Shown piece after piece: positions 49,015 through 60,808 of a stretch of 64,000 nucleotides of DNA. The notes under the pieces are model-generated. The model worked only from the letters and a program-made list of their open reading frames with translations. It was not told where the DNA came from and did not search any database. The DNA comes from Promerops cafer (lineage: Eukaryota; Chordata; Aves; Passeriformes; Nectariniidae): NCBI GenBank assembly GCA_013398275.1, contig VZSE01006140.1, positions 186,001-250,000 of the forward strand. Reading direction: 5' to 3'. The stretch's first letter is position 1; every line of letters begins with the position of its first letter. The position numbers were made by a program, and so were the translations under genes.

Positions 49015-49185
49015 TTTTTGCAGGGCAAACCATTTAACCTCTTTACCTGTTTGTCCTCATCTCCAAAACGAGGAAGGCAGAACTGACCCAGTTCTTATTA
49101 TAAAGTCAAATGGTTTCAAAGCATTTTGAAGTCATTAAATAAAAGGCCTTGCAGAAGGACGATGCCTTGTTCCTGCTGGAACACA
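49015..49185 (+). repeat. MIR-type SINE relic
   Basis: The order gggcaaaccatttaacctct, then tgtcctcatctccaaaacga, then aaagcattttgaagtcatta and ataaaagg follows the MIR forward consensus (gcaagttacttaacctct, then tttcctcatctgtaaaat, then aaagcgctttgaa, then ataaat). Very diverged. Edges are approximate. Confidence 0.72.
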
Positions 49186-51855
49186 TAACAAGAGGTAAAA
49201 TAGGAAATCAAGGGAAAGCTGGAATCCCCCCTGAAGCTTACAAAGGTTCATGCTCTGCCTTCAGATTGCAGCCTGAGAAGTGTCCTGAACATGCTACACG
49301 TATTTAGGATGAAGAAGTAATAGAGCTGAGGAAAAAGCAGCTGCCTGTCTCTCTGCTTGTAGAGGCCTCCACACCTTGATAACAGCTCTTGCCTTGGTGA
49401 TAAACAGACACAGGTCTGGGGGAGGTTTGGCTGCTCTTATGAAGGCTGCCTCAGGTGAGGACCTGGCTCAAGGTTTTGTTCTGCTTTTTCTTTTTCCTTC
49501 TCCTTGTACAGCTGGAATTATTGCACCATAAAGCTGTTCAGGTGGGAAGGGTGGTGGTGAAAAAGCAGTCTCGAGGTACAGGGGGTGGAATTCAGCTCTT
49601 GGACACCAGAGCAGAGCTCACATGAACAACTTTTACAGGCCAGCCTTGCTGGAAAAGGAACATTTAATGCTCCCCTTCAGCTTCAGCCACCTCTGCCTGC
49701 ATTTGCCTTAGAACAAGGCACTGCTGCTACTGCTAGAAATTGATTTAGGGCTGTGAGGGCGCTGTTAAGGTCAGGATCTGGGTATGAGACCTTGACTTGT
49801 GTGTGCAAAACACCCTTGGAAGGGCTGGTAGGAATTTCTACCTGGAGGAAGCTGGAAGAGCTGGTAGGAACTGAAGGAAGCTGAGAGAGGCAACCCCAAG
49901 ATCCAGATTTCAACCTGAGTATGAAATGAAATGAAATGAAATGATATGAAATGAAGTCTTGTATGATCAACTGAAGACCCTGAATTTCAAGAGCAAGAGC
50001 CACACATATTCACTGCAAGCCCTAAGACAGCCCAGGGACTTGGTGAAGCTGCTCTGGAGGCATTTCACAGGGGGAAAGATGATCCTAAGATATGCTGAAA
50101 GAACCCAACCTCTTCTGAATGCCCCAGATATAAGCTGAGCACAATTTCCACATGGACACGAGCCCCAGATCTCCCCCTCTGGTCTCTGTAGAGCTGACTT
50201 GGTGTTTCTCCGTGCATTTATTTCAGTGGGATTTACATTTTTAATACAGTTCATTGTTCTCCTGGTGGGATTTCCAGCATTAAAGTGTTTATCGATCCTG
50301 GGGAAAACAACTGGCCATGACAGAGGAAAGAAAATTAAATGCAACATTGATTCTGCTCATCTACAGTTCCTCCTGGAGGAATTGTGTCTATTTTTCTGTG
50401 AGCAGGAGGTGTGTTCTGTATTAATGTCCTCGATCCAAGCCCAGGATTTCATTCTTCACTTCCCCTCTCCCATTATCAGACAGCATCTTGGGCAGGAAAA
50501 TGTTTTAGAGGATTCTCGTTTTTCTTCAGAGAGGGGAAGACAATTATGACTGTCTGTCCAAGATTAAAAGCTTTTCCTGTGCATCCCTGTATTTAGCTCA
50601 CTGGAGGCTGTTTTGTTTAGGCTTTGGGTTTTTTTCCAGGATGTTCTGTCTGCCACCAGGGAATCTTGCAGACCACGGATCACGCAGCTTGGGTGCTCTG
50701 AAAGCTGACCTGGAGCCACTTGGTTCAGACCAGGGGAGTTGCTTTATCCGTTGCTGGAAGGATGTGGAATGTATTTATAATCACTGTGTGCAGCAGCATC
50801 TCCACCCTATTCCCATCAGTACACACGGAACACGGGGCAGTTCACCAAACAGGGCCTGCCAAAGAACAACCACAGCCAGGAGTGAGCTCAAAACAGGCTT
50901 TTCATGGGAATTCTGCACAGGGCTGGGGTCAGGGTCTGGTGTCACTGCTCTGTTACAAGTTCTAGAGAGCCTCCAGAGGCAGGGCAGTGTTTGGAGCAGG
51001 GTGGAGAAGGTGCTGGGCTGAGGGGATTCCAGCAGCCAGGAACAGAGCCCAGGCTGGGCTGCAGCCTGGGATGATTTTCCTGCACAGTCTTAACCCATCT
51101 TCAAAATCACTTTGATGGACAACACTTCGGGGCTTTTTCAGCCCAAATGATTTTTAAATTGTTGAGATGAAGTGAGCCAAATACCTCAGATGACATTCCT
51201 GGGCAGCTGGAAATTTGGCTTCTTCCAGTTAGTGTCAAAGCCTAATATTTATTTAAAGCCAGGCTTTATAGTGCTCGTTATTACATTTAAATATTTTCTT
51301 TCAGTCTCAGGGAAGCTGCCAGCTCATCTGAGCCAAACGTGACTCCTACAGCCTGAAATGATTGCCTGGTGACATGGAGCCCATTTCTGGGGGACAGAAG
51401 GAGGAGCACACTGAGTGATTTCTGTGCTGCAGAGCCAGCCAAGGCTGAGGAGCTGCTCAGGGCAGCACGTGCTAACAGGATCATCTGTTCCAAAGCCAAA
51501 ATCGGGCATCCAGGGAGCAGCAGTGGCTTCATCACCCCCGTGGGAGCTGAGGCCAGGCCTGGCTGACACACACAGGGGCTGGGAGCCAAGAGCTTGTCCC
51601 AGGAACCCCCACCCAGGGAAAAGGGAAGGGAGAGATGCAAGTCCCACAGTTCTGCTGGGTTATTCCAGCTCTGCTCACCTGTCTGAAGAGCCTTCTGGTG
51701 GTTTAGTGCACCTGAGCCATTGTTAATTCCAGGAATTGACCTACTAATCAATAAACAGCACCAGGGATGGTGATCACCTGCTCTTGGGGCTACTGGGGAA
51801 CCACCAGAAGACATCAGGGGAGAGACAGTGCCAGTGGACAGGAGGAAACAGCTCT
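49186..51855. other. No gene seen
   Basis: Unique sequence apart from the pentanucleotide repeat at 49921. The AT-rich block at 50195-50345 may be a noncoding element, without proof. Confidence 0.55.
49921..49955. repeat. (ATGAA)n microsatellite
   Basis: Seven pentamer units, one altered to atgat. Confidence 0.95.
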
Positions 51856-52217
51856 CCATGAGGGATCAAGCAGCTCTCTGTGAGGGATCAGACCACTCTC
51901 CATGAGGGAAAAAAACAGGTCTCTGTGAGGGATCAGACAGCTCTCCACAAGGGATTGAAGAGATCTCCATGAGGGATTGAAGAAATCTCCATGGGGGATC
52001 AGACAGCTCTCCATGAGGGATCAAACAGGTCTCTGTGAGGGATCAGACAGCTCTCCACAAGGGATTAAAGACATCCCTATGGGGGATCAAGGAAATCTCC
52101 ATGGGGGATCAAAGAAATCTCCATNGATCCCTATGGGGGATCAAAGAAATCTCCATGGGGGATTGAAGAGATCTCCATGGGGGATCAAACAGCTCTCCGT
52201 GAGGGCTCAGACAGCAG
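51856..52217. repeat. 22-bp minisatellite containing an N
   Basis: About 16 units of the form ccatgagggatcaaacagctct run in two sub-types: agctct units with gaggg, and gaaatct units with ggggg. A single N at 52125 interrupts a unit, and the sequence on either side repeats, so the number of units given is uncertain. Confidence 0.93.
52125..52125. other. Assembly gap marker (single N)
   Basis: A lone N inside the 22-base minisatellite, between aatctccat and gatccctat. It is consistent with a repeat-length ambiguity in the assembly. Confidence 0.9.
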
Positions 52218-55200
52218 CAGAGGTCGGTGGCTGAGGTGTGATGTGGGGATCTCCCAGAACAGGCCATTCCTGACAGCTGTCAATCAACCTGCAGAGCCTG
52301 CACTGGAACCAGTGATGAGCTCTTGGAGAATTGCTTTATGATTAATGTGGAGTGTCAGGAAAAGTCACCATGGGGCAGGAAGGGGAGGGTGGAACGTGGA
52401 AGTGGAAATAAATCCTGTGGTGTTTTTAGCTCAATACAGGCCTTGGAAGTCTTGTGGGCATTACAGACACATTCCATGTCTAGAAAAAAACAAACAAAAA
52501 GGGTGTACCATAGAAATATCATGGAAACATGATACAGAAATATATAAAAATGCTAAATATTAAATAGATCAAGTACATCCCAGGCCTCGAGAGATGTTCT
52601 GCAGTTTTGCAGGCCCAGCCCTATGGCTGGTACAGTCCTAAGGGATCTCAGCCACCTCCAGACCCTGCACAGAGGACAGGCTTTGGAGAAGCCCCTCCTG
52701 CAACCAGGAGACAGAGCACTGTGCACAACAGCCCAAAGCCTCATTGTGAGGCAGGCCAGAAAGTCTGTGGCTGCTGTTGCAGCTTGAAGAATTCAGTGTT
52801 CATTCCATTTCCTTCTTCCACGTCAGTGATAAAGTTCTGGTACACCTTGGAAGGAAAAGTAATCCCATTTCCCAGCTCACGCAGACACACAGACATACAG
52901 AAGCTGGAGTCTACCTTGGAACAAACCCAAAAGCCTGACACCAGCAGCTGGCACCTCCACGTAATTCCAAGAGCTGGAGCCACCAGCACCTGAGTCAGCT
53001 CAGCTCTTACACTCTGGTGTGAACTCCCCATGAAAATCCAGGAGGCTCCAGCTCTGGGAACACAAACCCAGCCCTGTCCTGCCCCTCACGCTGCTGGGAA
53101 CTCCCAGCAGCTCCTGGGATGCAGCACCAGCATGCAGTGAGGAGAGGAGAGGAGAGGAGAGGAGAGGAGAGGAGAGGAGAGGAGCATCTTTATGCCCAGC
53201 TGATCCGAGGAACAATGTTATCCCAAAATCTCATCCCAGTCAGGAGCTTGGCAGGGCTGTTCAAACCTGGGGAGGGCCCAGGGTTGCACAGAACTCCATA
53301 AAATCCTGGGAATGTTCTGCCCCAAGGTGTCCATCACTGTACATGTGGCTCAGGGAACAGAGGCACCAGCAAAGGCAGAACACTGGGTTTGATCCTGATC
53401 TCAGCCACTGCAAGAATTCCTTTGTTTCTGTGTCTCCACAAGAAGGGCTCTGTGTGTCATCTGAAGAATATCTGGTTTATTTATTTCCCATCTTTTCATC
53501 CCCACTCTCCATTTTTATAGATCTATTGGCATAGGAGCTGGATACTTCAGCAAATGAGGTTAACCTCTGACCATAAATTACTGCTCCCTCAGGAGGAAGT
53601 GGCCATAAAAAAGGAAACAGCCACAACTCCAGCGGAGAGCAGCAAAGGCACAGAGAGCAAGGGCTGTACAAATTACAAAACCACCAGCCCCTGCAACCCT
53701 TACCAGGGCTGGCCGTGCAAATAATAAAGTGTGACATAAACACACACAAAACTGGGCTCAGCCTGGCCAGAACAATCATTCGGATGCCAAGAAAAATAAG
53801 CAGCTTTCCCATTTTCCCTGGAGTTTCCTATATAATGGCTCTTGGGGACAACACGTGGCCAAAGACCACAGGCAGCTGAGGAGAGAAGTGAGCTCATCAT
53901 CTGTAGCATTGCTTTTCACTGTCATAGCATGCAGGAACAGAGGGCAAGACAGCCCTTGGTGGCCAGGATAAAACCTGAGGGGTTTTGTCACTCTGGTAAG
54001 AGTGAAAACCCAGCCAGGAGCACTGTCAGGTGCCCATCGTGATTTCCATGTCAGAATTGTGGGCTCATCCCACAGTCTGTGGCTGGGATTTCCCTCTGAG
54101 AATTACATGCTCATCTTGAGAGTGTTTAAAAGAATGAGAACGAGATAAACAACTTCTTTCTCTTTAACTGATCTCTGAGGCACCTCAGGCTGAGCTTCAG
54201 GGCATGGAGGGACCCCAGAATCGCTGTCCCTGGGGTGAGAATTTGCACAGCTCAGTTTGTAGAAGGGAAAGGAGGGAGAATGGAATTCTGCAGGGCTGTG
54301 GCTGGGGAGATGGAGTTTCTGGATGGGGGTTCAGGTCTCTGCTTGGGGCTGTCCTGCACAGGTGGCTTCCTCAAGCAGGCTGCACAAAGTGTGAGCGTGG
54401 GTGAGAACGAAACCTGAGCTCAGCGCGGGAATAACAGACCTGGGAACTTGGGAAATTTGTCTCAGAACCTCTCCCACGTAGCTTCAAGAGTGCTTTCTGC
54501 TCTGCTTCTCATTTCCTTGGCTGATGGGAAGCTCCCTACGGTTCTCCTAGAATATATTATGGGGTTTTTATGGGTTTATGGGGGCCAAAACCTTCTCCAC
54601 ATCAACATACTGGCCAGCTCCACCACTCCTTGGGTTTTTTTGTTCCGTAGGTGCAGAGGAAGGAATTGCTTCTTTTATCAGCAACAAGTTAGAAACTCCA
54701 TTGGAAAAAGTAAAAAAAAAAAAATAAGGTGAGATGGAACAGCTTCAATACCAGCAATGGCTAAGGAAACTGTGAGTTTCCAGTCTGAGGATGGGAATGA
54801 TGTAGGTCTCTAACTTCAAGGAGGGTGAAGAGGCAGCCCTGAGGAGCAGCAGATGGAAGCAGCAGGTGACGTGCTGGAAAGAAGGCAAAGGAGAGGTTCC
54901 TGTGTGCCCCTTGCTCTGGAAAACCTTGCTGTGGGTGTTAGAAGCATCATGTGCCCTCAAGAGGAGCATGGGGAAGGTCACAGCAAAGAAATCAGGATTA
55001 TTCAGCCAAAAGACAGCACCTCTCTGGCAGCTTGTGCCAGACGGTCCCAGGCTGGGAAACCCATCCTGGAAAAGACAATTTCCTCACTGCCCCCTTAAAA
55101 GCCTCCAGGCTGAGCCCCTGGCAGCAGGGTGGTGGGGTGGGTGGATCTCTGACAGGATCTGCTGTGGATGATCTTATGCTCTGAAATGGTTTTGTGCTGA

Positions 55201-56149
55201 ATGGGGCCATGACTGGAAGCTGCTCCTCCCTCAGCCATTCCTGTGTTCTGTTCCCAGCTGAGTCTGCTACCCTTAGGTATTCCCTGCTTCTCCCAGGCAT
55301 CCACAGGCAAGGCCTTAAACCTGCCTGTGCCCTGCTCCTGTGCACAAAGCAGGAGGAATGTGGGAGCCAGAGGGAAGATTGCTGCCTCTCTGCTGGGAGC
55401 AGCTCTGTCCCTGCAGCCAGGGCTCTGGAGGCTCACGGGGAGCTGGCTGCTCCCATGCTCCTGGCTCTCCTCCTGATTTCCAGCTGCATTAAAACCAGGT
55501 AGGAGTGCAACTGAATAACAGGACTTGTCAGTGGAAGCAACTGCTGCAGCTGCCAGAGGGATGTGGCCCTTGGAAGGGAGACTCACCCAGGGCAGGGAAG
55601 TGCTCACATCACTACTAAAGTGAGATCCATGCTTTCCCTCCTTGTCCAAACCATTTTCCCTACCTTGCTTTTGTGTTTGGTGGGGGCAGAAGAGTGACAT
55701 CAGCACTGCTGTGAGATTGAAGCAGTAAATAATTCTTTATCACCACAACATTGCAGACCATTGCAAAATCCCTGCAATTGCTGCGCAGGCCAACACTTGT
55801 AATAAAAAGCTACTGCCAAACTGGATGGCAAAAAGCAAAAATTAGCAGCTGACCCTGGAATATTTCCCTTGCCATCCAGAGGCATTGCTTTCTTGGTTCA
55901 AGGAAGAGGACAGAGAACAGCCAAACCACACAGAACTGAGCTGATATCAGAGCTGTGAGGATGCCGTGCCATTACTTGTCAAAGGGACTCCTAAAATCCA
56001 GCCTGGGTTTCCAGGGCAAGGAGAAGGGGTCTGAAGGATGCTGTTATTTTCTTAAGGATGCTGTTATTTTATTACATGATTTTTGTGGCCAGCAGGGAAG
56101 TGATCAATGCCACACATCCAGTCCTGGGGGCAGTTCAGGAATGGCATTT
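52218..56149. other. No gene seen
   Basis: Unique intergenic sequence except for the (GGAGA)n repeat at 53141. No exon or RNA gene was recognised. Confidence 0.55.
53141..53184. repeat. (GGAGA)n microsatellite
   Basis: Eight full GGAGA units and a partial one, all purine on the + strand. Confidence 0.97.
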
Positions 56150-56612
56150 TGGGGCTGGAGTGAGTCCAGGGAAAGGAATGCAGCTGGGGAAGGGGCTGGA
56201 GCCCCCGGAGAGGCTGAGGGAGCTGGGAAAGGGCTCAGCCTGGAGAAAAGGAGGCTCAGGGGGGCCCTTGTGGCTCTGCACAACTCCCTGCCAGGAGGGG
56301 ACAGCCGGGGGGGTCGGGCTCTGCTCCAGGGAACAGGGACAGGAGGAGAGGGAACGGCCTCAGGCTGGGCCAGGGCAGGCTCAGGGTGGATATTTGGGGA
56401 AATTCCTTCCTGGAATGGGCTGTCCAGGCCTGGCACAGCTGCCCAGGGATGGTGGAGTCCCCATCCCTGCAGGGATTTAAAGTCACGTGGATGTGGCACC
56501 TGGGGACGTGGGGCAGTGGTGGCCTTGGCAGTGCTGGGGAATGCTGGACTCCATGGTCTCTGAGGGCTTTTCCAACCACAGTCATTCAGTGAATCTCAGA
56601 TTCTGTGATTAT
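56150..56612 (+). mobile_element. CR1 LINE 3' end (about 460 bp)
   Basis: The segment has in order ctgagggagctgggaaaggg, ctcagcctggagaaaaggag, ggaacggcctcaggctgggc, gatggtggagtccccatccc and gatgtggcacctggggacgt, ending in ttttccaaccacag and gattctgtgatt. This is the classic avian CR1 3' region with its terminal octamer-like repeat. It is 5'-truncated and lacks coding capacity. The long open frames that overlap it are incidental. Confidence 0.96.
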
Positions 56613-58859
56613 TCAGCCATCAAGCTCTAGCACTTTGATGCTCCTGGAGCAAACAGGAGAACTCTTCTAGGAGAATGCTCAGTGTTTTAGCACAGGCTGG
56701 TACCTTCAGCCCTCAATGTGGGACCACACTCCAGCAGCCCGTGACAGACAAGTCCTCTGTCACTCAGTTTTATGGCACAGATGTGTACAGCTGAACAACT
56801 TCTGATTGTGCCAATCTGCACTAACAGAAAACACAGAAAATGCTTATTTTTAAAAGCAATTTCTATAAAACACTGTTAGATTTTTCTACAGAACCTGGGT
56901 GCTTTCATGCACTATTACATTTTAATACAGCAGACAAAATTGGCAGAAATTACCTTGTGAAATTCTCTTTATTACATCTCTGTATCAGCCTCTGTCTGCC
57001 AGATCCTTGATGCACTTTGAAGAGTCCCTTCCTCCTGAAATAGTCCCGTGAAAGTGATGGGAGCACTCCAGTGTGCCTCTAACAGAGCAACAAACCCTGC
57101 AGAGGTGGAGCAAAGGGGGGGAACAGAGATGTGCTGAATTGCACCCCCCGGTCACACCCCTCCGTAATTATCTGTCTCCTTGGAAAGGAGACACGTGGCA
57201 GTTCTGGGATCCTGCACCTTGCCTTTTCCACAGGAATTATCATCACCTGCATGGAGGAGGGGGAGGGATGTTGCTCTCAGAAAGGAACAGTCAAATCTTC
57301 CCGCAGAGGCTCCGGCAGGGCCGGTGTTGCCCAGCAAGGGGAAATGGGAAACTTTCCTGAAGGAAAGCCTCAAAGGACAGCTGATTTCCTTAGTGCTCTG
57401 GGATCATGCTGGGAAGGAAGAGGCAGATCCTGGCCTCGGAACACCGCCCTCAACCCACGGGGGCTGGCAGCAACCCTCGGTGGCTCACTAGCCAGGGCTG
57501 CCTCCAAAGGAGCTGCCAGCCCAATCCTCTGCGGGCGGAGGGCGTCCCCCGGGAAATCTCACCTGCCCAGAGCCAGTTTATGGACTGTGGCAAACCGGGG
57601 CAGTTTGCTCCCCTAAAAGCCCCTCCTGGCCCTGTCGGGATGGTAAAGGAGAGCACTCGGCATAGAGTAAGGGTGACACACTGTGTGGACGCAGAGAAGT
57701 GCAAGTCCTCTCCTCCTGCCCAGCTTTTTTCAGAGCTTTGGTCCCGTTTTTCGAAATCTGAGTGAGGACTGAGGCAAACCCGGAGCAGTCCCAGTGGAGA
57801 TCTCCTTTGGGCCCCTCCTGGAGAAAGGCTCAGGCTGCACTTCCACACCAAGCACTCCCACCTTGGATGGAGCCAGAGCAAGGGGCAATGAATCTGAGGA
57901 TGTCCCCGGATTCTGGAGCAGAAGAGAAAGTTTTCTGTGACCCACTAATTGCTGCCACAAACCTCTGAGTATCGAGAGACACGCAGCACCTGAGCAAATG
58001 TGCCTTTAGCTGCAGAAAACCCCCCAGCAGCCAGTGTGGGCTCAGCACTGCCTGGGGAAATGCAGCAAGTCTGGCCTGAGGAGTTCAAGCTCAGAGAAAA
58101 AAAGATGAAGCAGCAGTTTCATGGTGTGGTTTCATTTTTAAACCAGGCTGTGAATGTAACCCTCAGCTGAAAAAAGTACAACCTAAGAAGGTGGATCTCA
58201 GCCCTCACTGCCAAACACAGCAGCAGAGACTGAGACAAATGCTTGGACAAGGAGATGATGAGAGAAGGAAGCAGAGATGAGAAATGCACAAGCCAGTCCT
58301 TGCTGATTTTTAAATCCTTGTTTTCCTACTGAATCCTTGTTATTCCACCTCTGTCATTTAGAGTAGGAAATCCCTGCAGTATTTTCATTCTTCCTGATGC
58401 CCAGAAGACAAAGAGCCTCTGTACAGAAGAGCCTTGTGGCATTGTTAGGGATACCAAGGCTTTTCTAAAATCACTGTTTGTTCTTTAAAGGCTGGGAGGT
58501 GACAGGTGCCTGGCCTGCAGAGAACACAGAGTTTGGGGGCTTTAAGAAAAAAGCAGCAGCATTTTCTTTTTACCTGTGAGCTTCACCTGTTACTGAACAC
58601 CACGGGCAGGAACAAGCAGCATTCCCAGCCATGGGATACAGGTTTTACTGGACTGCAGACCCAGTCCAGCTTGCCAGGACCCGCTGGGCTCACCCCCATG
58701 CCAGGGTGCCATGGGGGGCTGCAGTGACATCCTGCTCCTGTTTAATCCCAGAGCACATTCTGGGAAATCTGGCAAACCTGGGATCCTGCCAGGCTGAGGC
58801 TCCTTGCTCAGGACACCCCCAGCAGCCAGTGGCTGTGTCACTGCAGATCTGGAGCACAA
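56613..58859. other. No gene seen
   Basis: Unique intergenic sequence. A CpG-containing GC-rich part lies at about 57300-57660. No exon was recognised. Confidence 0.55.
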
Positions 58860-58985
58860 CTCTGATGGGAGTGTGGATGGATCCTCAGCCCAGCTGTGCA
58901 GAGGAGGAACAGGACACTGACCCAGTGGCTTTCCCAGGGGCACACAGGTGAGCTTTGGAAGAGGAGCAGTTTGAATCCCACCCCT
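58860..58985 (-). repeat. Probable MIR-type SINE relic
   Basis: The text tgacccagtggctttcccag, then gggcacacaggtgagc and gcagtttgaatccca, resembles the reverse complement of the MIR tRNA-related half (gggattcgaacc, then gtgtgaccttgggcaag). Strongly diverged. Confidence 0.5.
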
Positions 58986-60607
58986 GCATCTGAATGCCCT
59001 GACAGGGAGATGGTTCCTCCCATCCCATGTCTGACATCCCACTGAATTTGAGTCTGCTGAGGGAGAAACCTGGGGAAGGGAAAGAAATGGGAAGAACAAG
59101 CAGCAGAATGCAGTCCCTGGGAACAGCAAGGTCTCGCCAGCTTTTTCCTTGGGAAAGAGCATCCAAGAAATGTGTGCTTTATCTCTGGAATTCATGGGCA
59201 GAGTGTGCTGAAGCAAGGGCCTGAGCAGGGCTGGGGACTCCTGGGGGACAAAGGAGGGCCTGTTGTCTCCAGCTCCACATCAGGCTGCTCCTGAGCACTA
59301 TTCCTGGCCTTGCACTGACTCATTTGCTGACCTTGCTGAGAAAGGCTCTCACATCCAGCTCTGCCTGCCTGCAAAAGCCATCGTGGTCTCCTCAGACTGG
59401 ATTCTATTCAAAGCATGGATGATGAGCAAATGTGAAATATTTCTGCTTTCCTTCAACACCCAAGCCCTGGGGTGAGCAGGAACTGGGCAGACAAATGAAC
59501 CCTGCAATCCTCCTGTAAGCTCTCCTTGCATTTCCTTCTTAATTTTCCAATTAACTGTGTCAATGTCTTGGTTTTGCTGTGCCCTGGGGCTGCACCAAGT
59601 CCTTCCAGCAAGAGCAAACGCCACAGCCCTGAGACAGGTGCCCATTTTCCTGAAGCACTTTCTGCTTATATTCAGAGCTGCTCTTGTCAATGTGACACCT
59701 CCACTCCAGGTAACAGGGCTGGCCTTGGTGGGAGGGGGACAAAGGAGGCTGGAAAAGGTGGTGGAGCCAGGACATGTTTGAGATTTCTGCTTTGAGGCTC
59801 CAGCCTGGTGGCTGCAGCTGCTGACCCATGCGAGGACAACACTCACAGCTCAGCCCTTCTATTCCATGTGGGACACAGCCACCTTTGGAAAAAAACTGCA
59901 TCATAAACAGATTCCCTCTGGCACTTTACTAATTCCAGCCTGTCCTGTCAAAGGTGAAAGGATTTTTAGAATCCACTTTATTCACTGCTAGTTATGTTTC
60001 TTCATGTAGGTTCAGAGCCAAAACTCATTAAGGGCAGTGGGAATCTCCCCATTCCCTTCTATTCACTCCCACTGGCTCCAGTTCAAGCTTTTCTTCGGTC
60101 CCTCTTGGCGTGGACAATGCAGATCAGTGATGGCAGCTCCACCAGCAGTGTCTCTGTGCCACCACGTCTGGCTTCTCAAACCTTCAGCACAATGTCCACT
60201 TGTCTTCAGCAACTGCTTCCTTTCAGATCTCGAAAATAAATAAGTCCATGGAAGAAACATTTCTTTTGGCCCTGTGCTGGCTGGGAGCTCGTTTGCAGCC
60301 ATTTCATTTTGGGAGACAGTGGCCCTTTGATTCTCCCCATCCTCTCAGCACACCAGCCTGCTGCTCTGGCCTCATGGCTGCACTGAGTCATGGAGCTGGT
60401 TTACTTTGGGGCCAGTGGCTAAACCAGGGATGATCCCAATGCTCGCCCCAAGGAGACAAGGAGCATTTACTTGTGGAATCTGACAGAGCTGTGGCAGCCC
60501 AGCCCGAGCAGTGCTGGCCTTGTTCTTGTGGCATCTGCAGCAGGGAGAAAGGGCAGTGCCATGACTAATGACACATCTCTGCTGGGCTCTGCAGCTCTGC
60601 TGGATGG
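58986..60607. other. No gene seen
   Basis: Unique intergenic sequence without recognisable repeat, exon or RNA gene. Confidence 0.55.
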
Positions 60608-60808
60608 GGACTGGGACCTCTGGGGCTGGATGGGGACATCTGGGGCTGGATGGGGACATCTGGGGCTGAACTGGGGACATCTGGGGCTGAACTGGGGCAT
60701 CTGGGGCTGGATGGGGACTGGGGCTGAACTGGGGCATCTGGGACTGGACTGGGGCATCTGGGGCTGGACTGGGACCTCTGGGGCTGGACTGGGACCTCTG
60801 GGGCTGAA
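60608..60808. repeat. Minisatellite of CTGGGGCTGGATGGGGACAT-like units
   Basis: Variable units of about 15-21 bases alternate ctggggctggatggggacat, ctggggctgaactggggcat and ctggggctggactgggacct. The array has no stops in several frames and creates a false Pro/Gln/Ser-rich frame on the minus strand and a Gly/Trp/Leu-rich frame on the plus strand. Confidence 0.93.

Noticed and set aside
55955..56563. 202-residue Gly-rich frame
   Set aside because: Mostly within the CR1 3' end, which is noncoding.
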